Shown here: positions 62,746 through 64,000 of the stretch, one piece after another
How the letters are laid out: each line of letters starts with the position of its first letter
Numbering within the stretch: the first letter of the stretch is position 1
Position numbers and translations under genes: made by a program
NCBI GenBank assembly: GCA_024734555.1
Contig: JANPWX010000034.1
Location: 737,928-801,927 of the forward strand
DNA length: 64,000 nt
Direction: 5' to 3'
Source: Trochalopteron elliotii
Taxonomy: Eukaryota; Chordata; Aves; Passeriformes; Leiothrichidae
Notes under the pieces: generated by a model
The model's input: only the letters and a program-made list of their open reading frames with translations
The model's database searches: none
Told to the model about the DNA's origin: nothing

Positions 62746-64000
62746 GACACGAAATTGGCCTGAGAGCTTAGCTTAAGCTGCTGAATGTTTGTGGTTACAT
62801 CAGGAGGAACAAGCTGATCTGGTGGTTGCTTAGGATAACAAAATGAATGTCTCAAAAAATCAGTGTGCAATGGCACTGGTTGCCATGAGCGTGTTGGTGG
62901 GGTGTGTGTGGGGATGTTTGTGAGAGACAGAAACTTGGAGATACATCCCAGAAGTGCTGTGTTTGCTTTTTGTTCCATGGCTAGTGCCAGTTCTTTCCAA
63001 GAGGTGCTCCTCTGTCAGCATTAGTAGTTGCCATCTCCAAAGGTCTCATGCTACGAGAATCTACAGAACATTTATTACACCCCATACACAGGAACCCACT
63101 GTAGTCCAGAGCATGTCACAGCTTCAACAGAGTGTCACTGAAACCCAAATCCACCACCATGATGTGCTGCAGGAAAGGGGCTGGAGTAATCAAGACTGCT
63201 ACCAGCTTTTTATTCTGAAATTTACTTTCTCAGCAGGAAGGATTTGTTAGATAATTTTCTGAAGTGGCCCTGGAAATGGGACCACACATAAAAAGATGAA
63301 AACCAACCACACAAAGCACTTTCACATTGGGGCAGGAAGGAAGTAAGAAGAGGAAATCCTTTCTGTCCTGAACACCTCCATCTGTTTTAACCTCGAGCAT
63401 GTGAATCACCTTTTCTCCCAGTGAGCCAATAATCAGTTCATGCAAGAACATTATGCTTGTCCTTTCAGTACATGAAGCTCAAGCTCTAGCACTAAGTTAG
63501 ATAAACCTCTTAATTTCTGTAAAACTGAAGTGAGGAATGGATTCAGAGAGGTTAACCATGACATAAGCTATTGGATGTTGCTGGTGCTCATTTTTCTCTG
63601 GATGGTTCTGAAGCACTTGCCTGGGCAAGCTCTGGCTTGGAAGACCACAGCTAAAAATATCACAGACAGGTTAAGGCTAAGACATTTTGAGGCATACTGG
63701 CTGGACTGCCTTTCAGCTGGGATGTAATCTAGAGTCTGATACGACATCTGGATCATCATTGACTGGAGTAGATGTTGGACTTGGACCTGGAGAAGGAAAC
63801 TTGATCCTGGAAATGCACTGCTGGCATCTCTTTGGTGGTAGGAAAAAATGAGTGTTCCTGTAGGCAGCCATATAGCCCCATACTGTGCTCCTGTCAATGT
63901 TAGGAGTTGCCCTGGATGACTCTTTGGACAGGATGCCTGTTAGGAATAAGTTTGTGCAGAAGAAAGGGGAATAGTTATTATTCTTGCCTAAAAATAAGCA

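Larger units (their letters stand above)
42696..64000. other. Putative intron to the window end, no gene seen
   Basis: Some 21 kb of AT-rich sequence with no recognisable exon or clear CR1 copy. It contains a purine-rich patch (about 45,020-45,460), A/C-rich tracts, A18 runs at 48,508-48,525 and 62,728-62,745, and perfect inverted repeats at 57,951-57,981 and 61,703-61,728. The longest plus-strand frames (44,266-44,718; 48,874-49,317; 49,778-50,203; 50,568-51,059; 55,674-56,132; 140-163 codons) show no known domain, and several of them start only at non-ATG codons. Confidence 0.55.

Noticed and set aside
1..64000. tRNA, rRNA, CRISPR, bacterial operon or phage signals
   Set aside because: I looked on both strands and saw none; composition and repeats are those of vertebrate nuclear DNA. 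Small structured RNAs could still be missed without a covariance-model search.

Overview
The window looks like vertebrate nuclear DNA, most probably from a bird and plausibly a songbird. It is AT-rich and almost free of long reading frames. The recognisable interspersed repeats are copies of the CR1 LINE, most of them truncated at their 5' end and several ending in the short imperfect TTCTRTGAT-type tail typical of avian CR1. A single GC- and CpG-rich island sits about a third of the way in. I see no operons, no CRISPR array, no bacterial or phage signatures, and no convincing tRNA or rRNA gene.

Layout. Positions 1 to about 21,300 are non-coding as far as I can tell: either intergenic or intron of a gene whose exons I cannot identify. 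They hold a plus-strand CR1 3' end (about 5,012-5,222), a minus-strand CR1 (about 10,553-10,902), a possible older CR1 remnant (about 11,540-11,720), another plus-strand CR1 3' end (about 19,389-19,542) and one exon-like segment at 13,912-14,007. From about 21,300 to 22,560 the composition switches abruptly to a CpG island with long pyrimidine and purine tracts. It leads into the only coding exon I can support, 22,556-22,660 on the plus strand. That exon encodes 35 residues (a lysine patch, a seven-serine run, a second basic patch, then a hydrophobic strand) and stops in phase 0 at a consensus GTAAGT donor. I do not recognise the gene.

From 22,661 to the end I see no second exon that I would defend. 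The simplest reading is that more than 41 kb of the window is the first intron of this gene. It contains a minus-strand CR1 fragment (about 29,764-29,925), the longest CR1 copy (about 33,540-34,319, plus strand, reaching back into the end of the reverse-transcriptase ORF), a CR1 3' end (about 36,703-36,891), and a diverged minus-strand CR1 (about 41,975-42,695). It also holds A/C-rich tracts, two 18-base A runs, several perfect small inverted repeats and short tandem duplications.

How it fits together: one plus-strand promoter and first coding exon with a long, structured 5' leader, flanked by ordinary non-coding avian DNA. The points most worth a second look are the leader (two upstream ORFs, a predicted C7/G8 hairpin, a splice-acceptor-like tract), the exon-like segment at 13.9 kb, and a perfect 12-bp hairpin at 57.95 kb. 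I found no clear sign of a new biological system.
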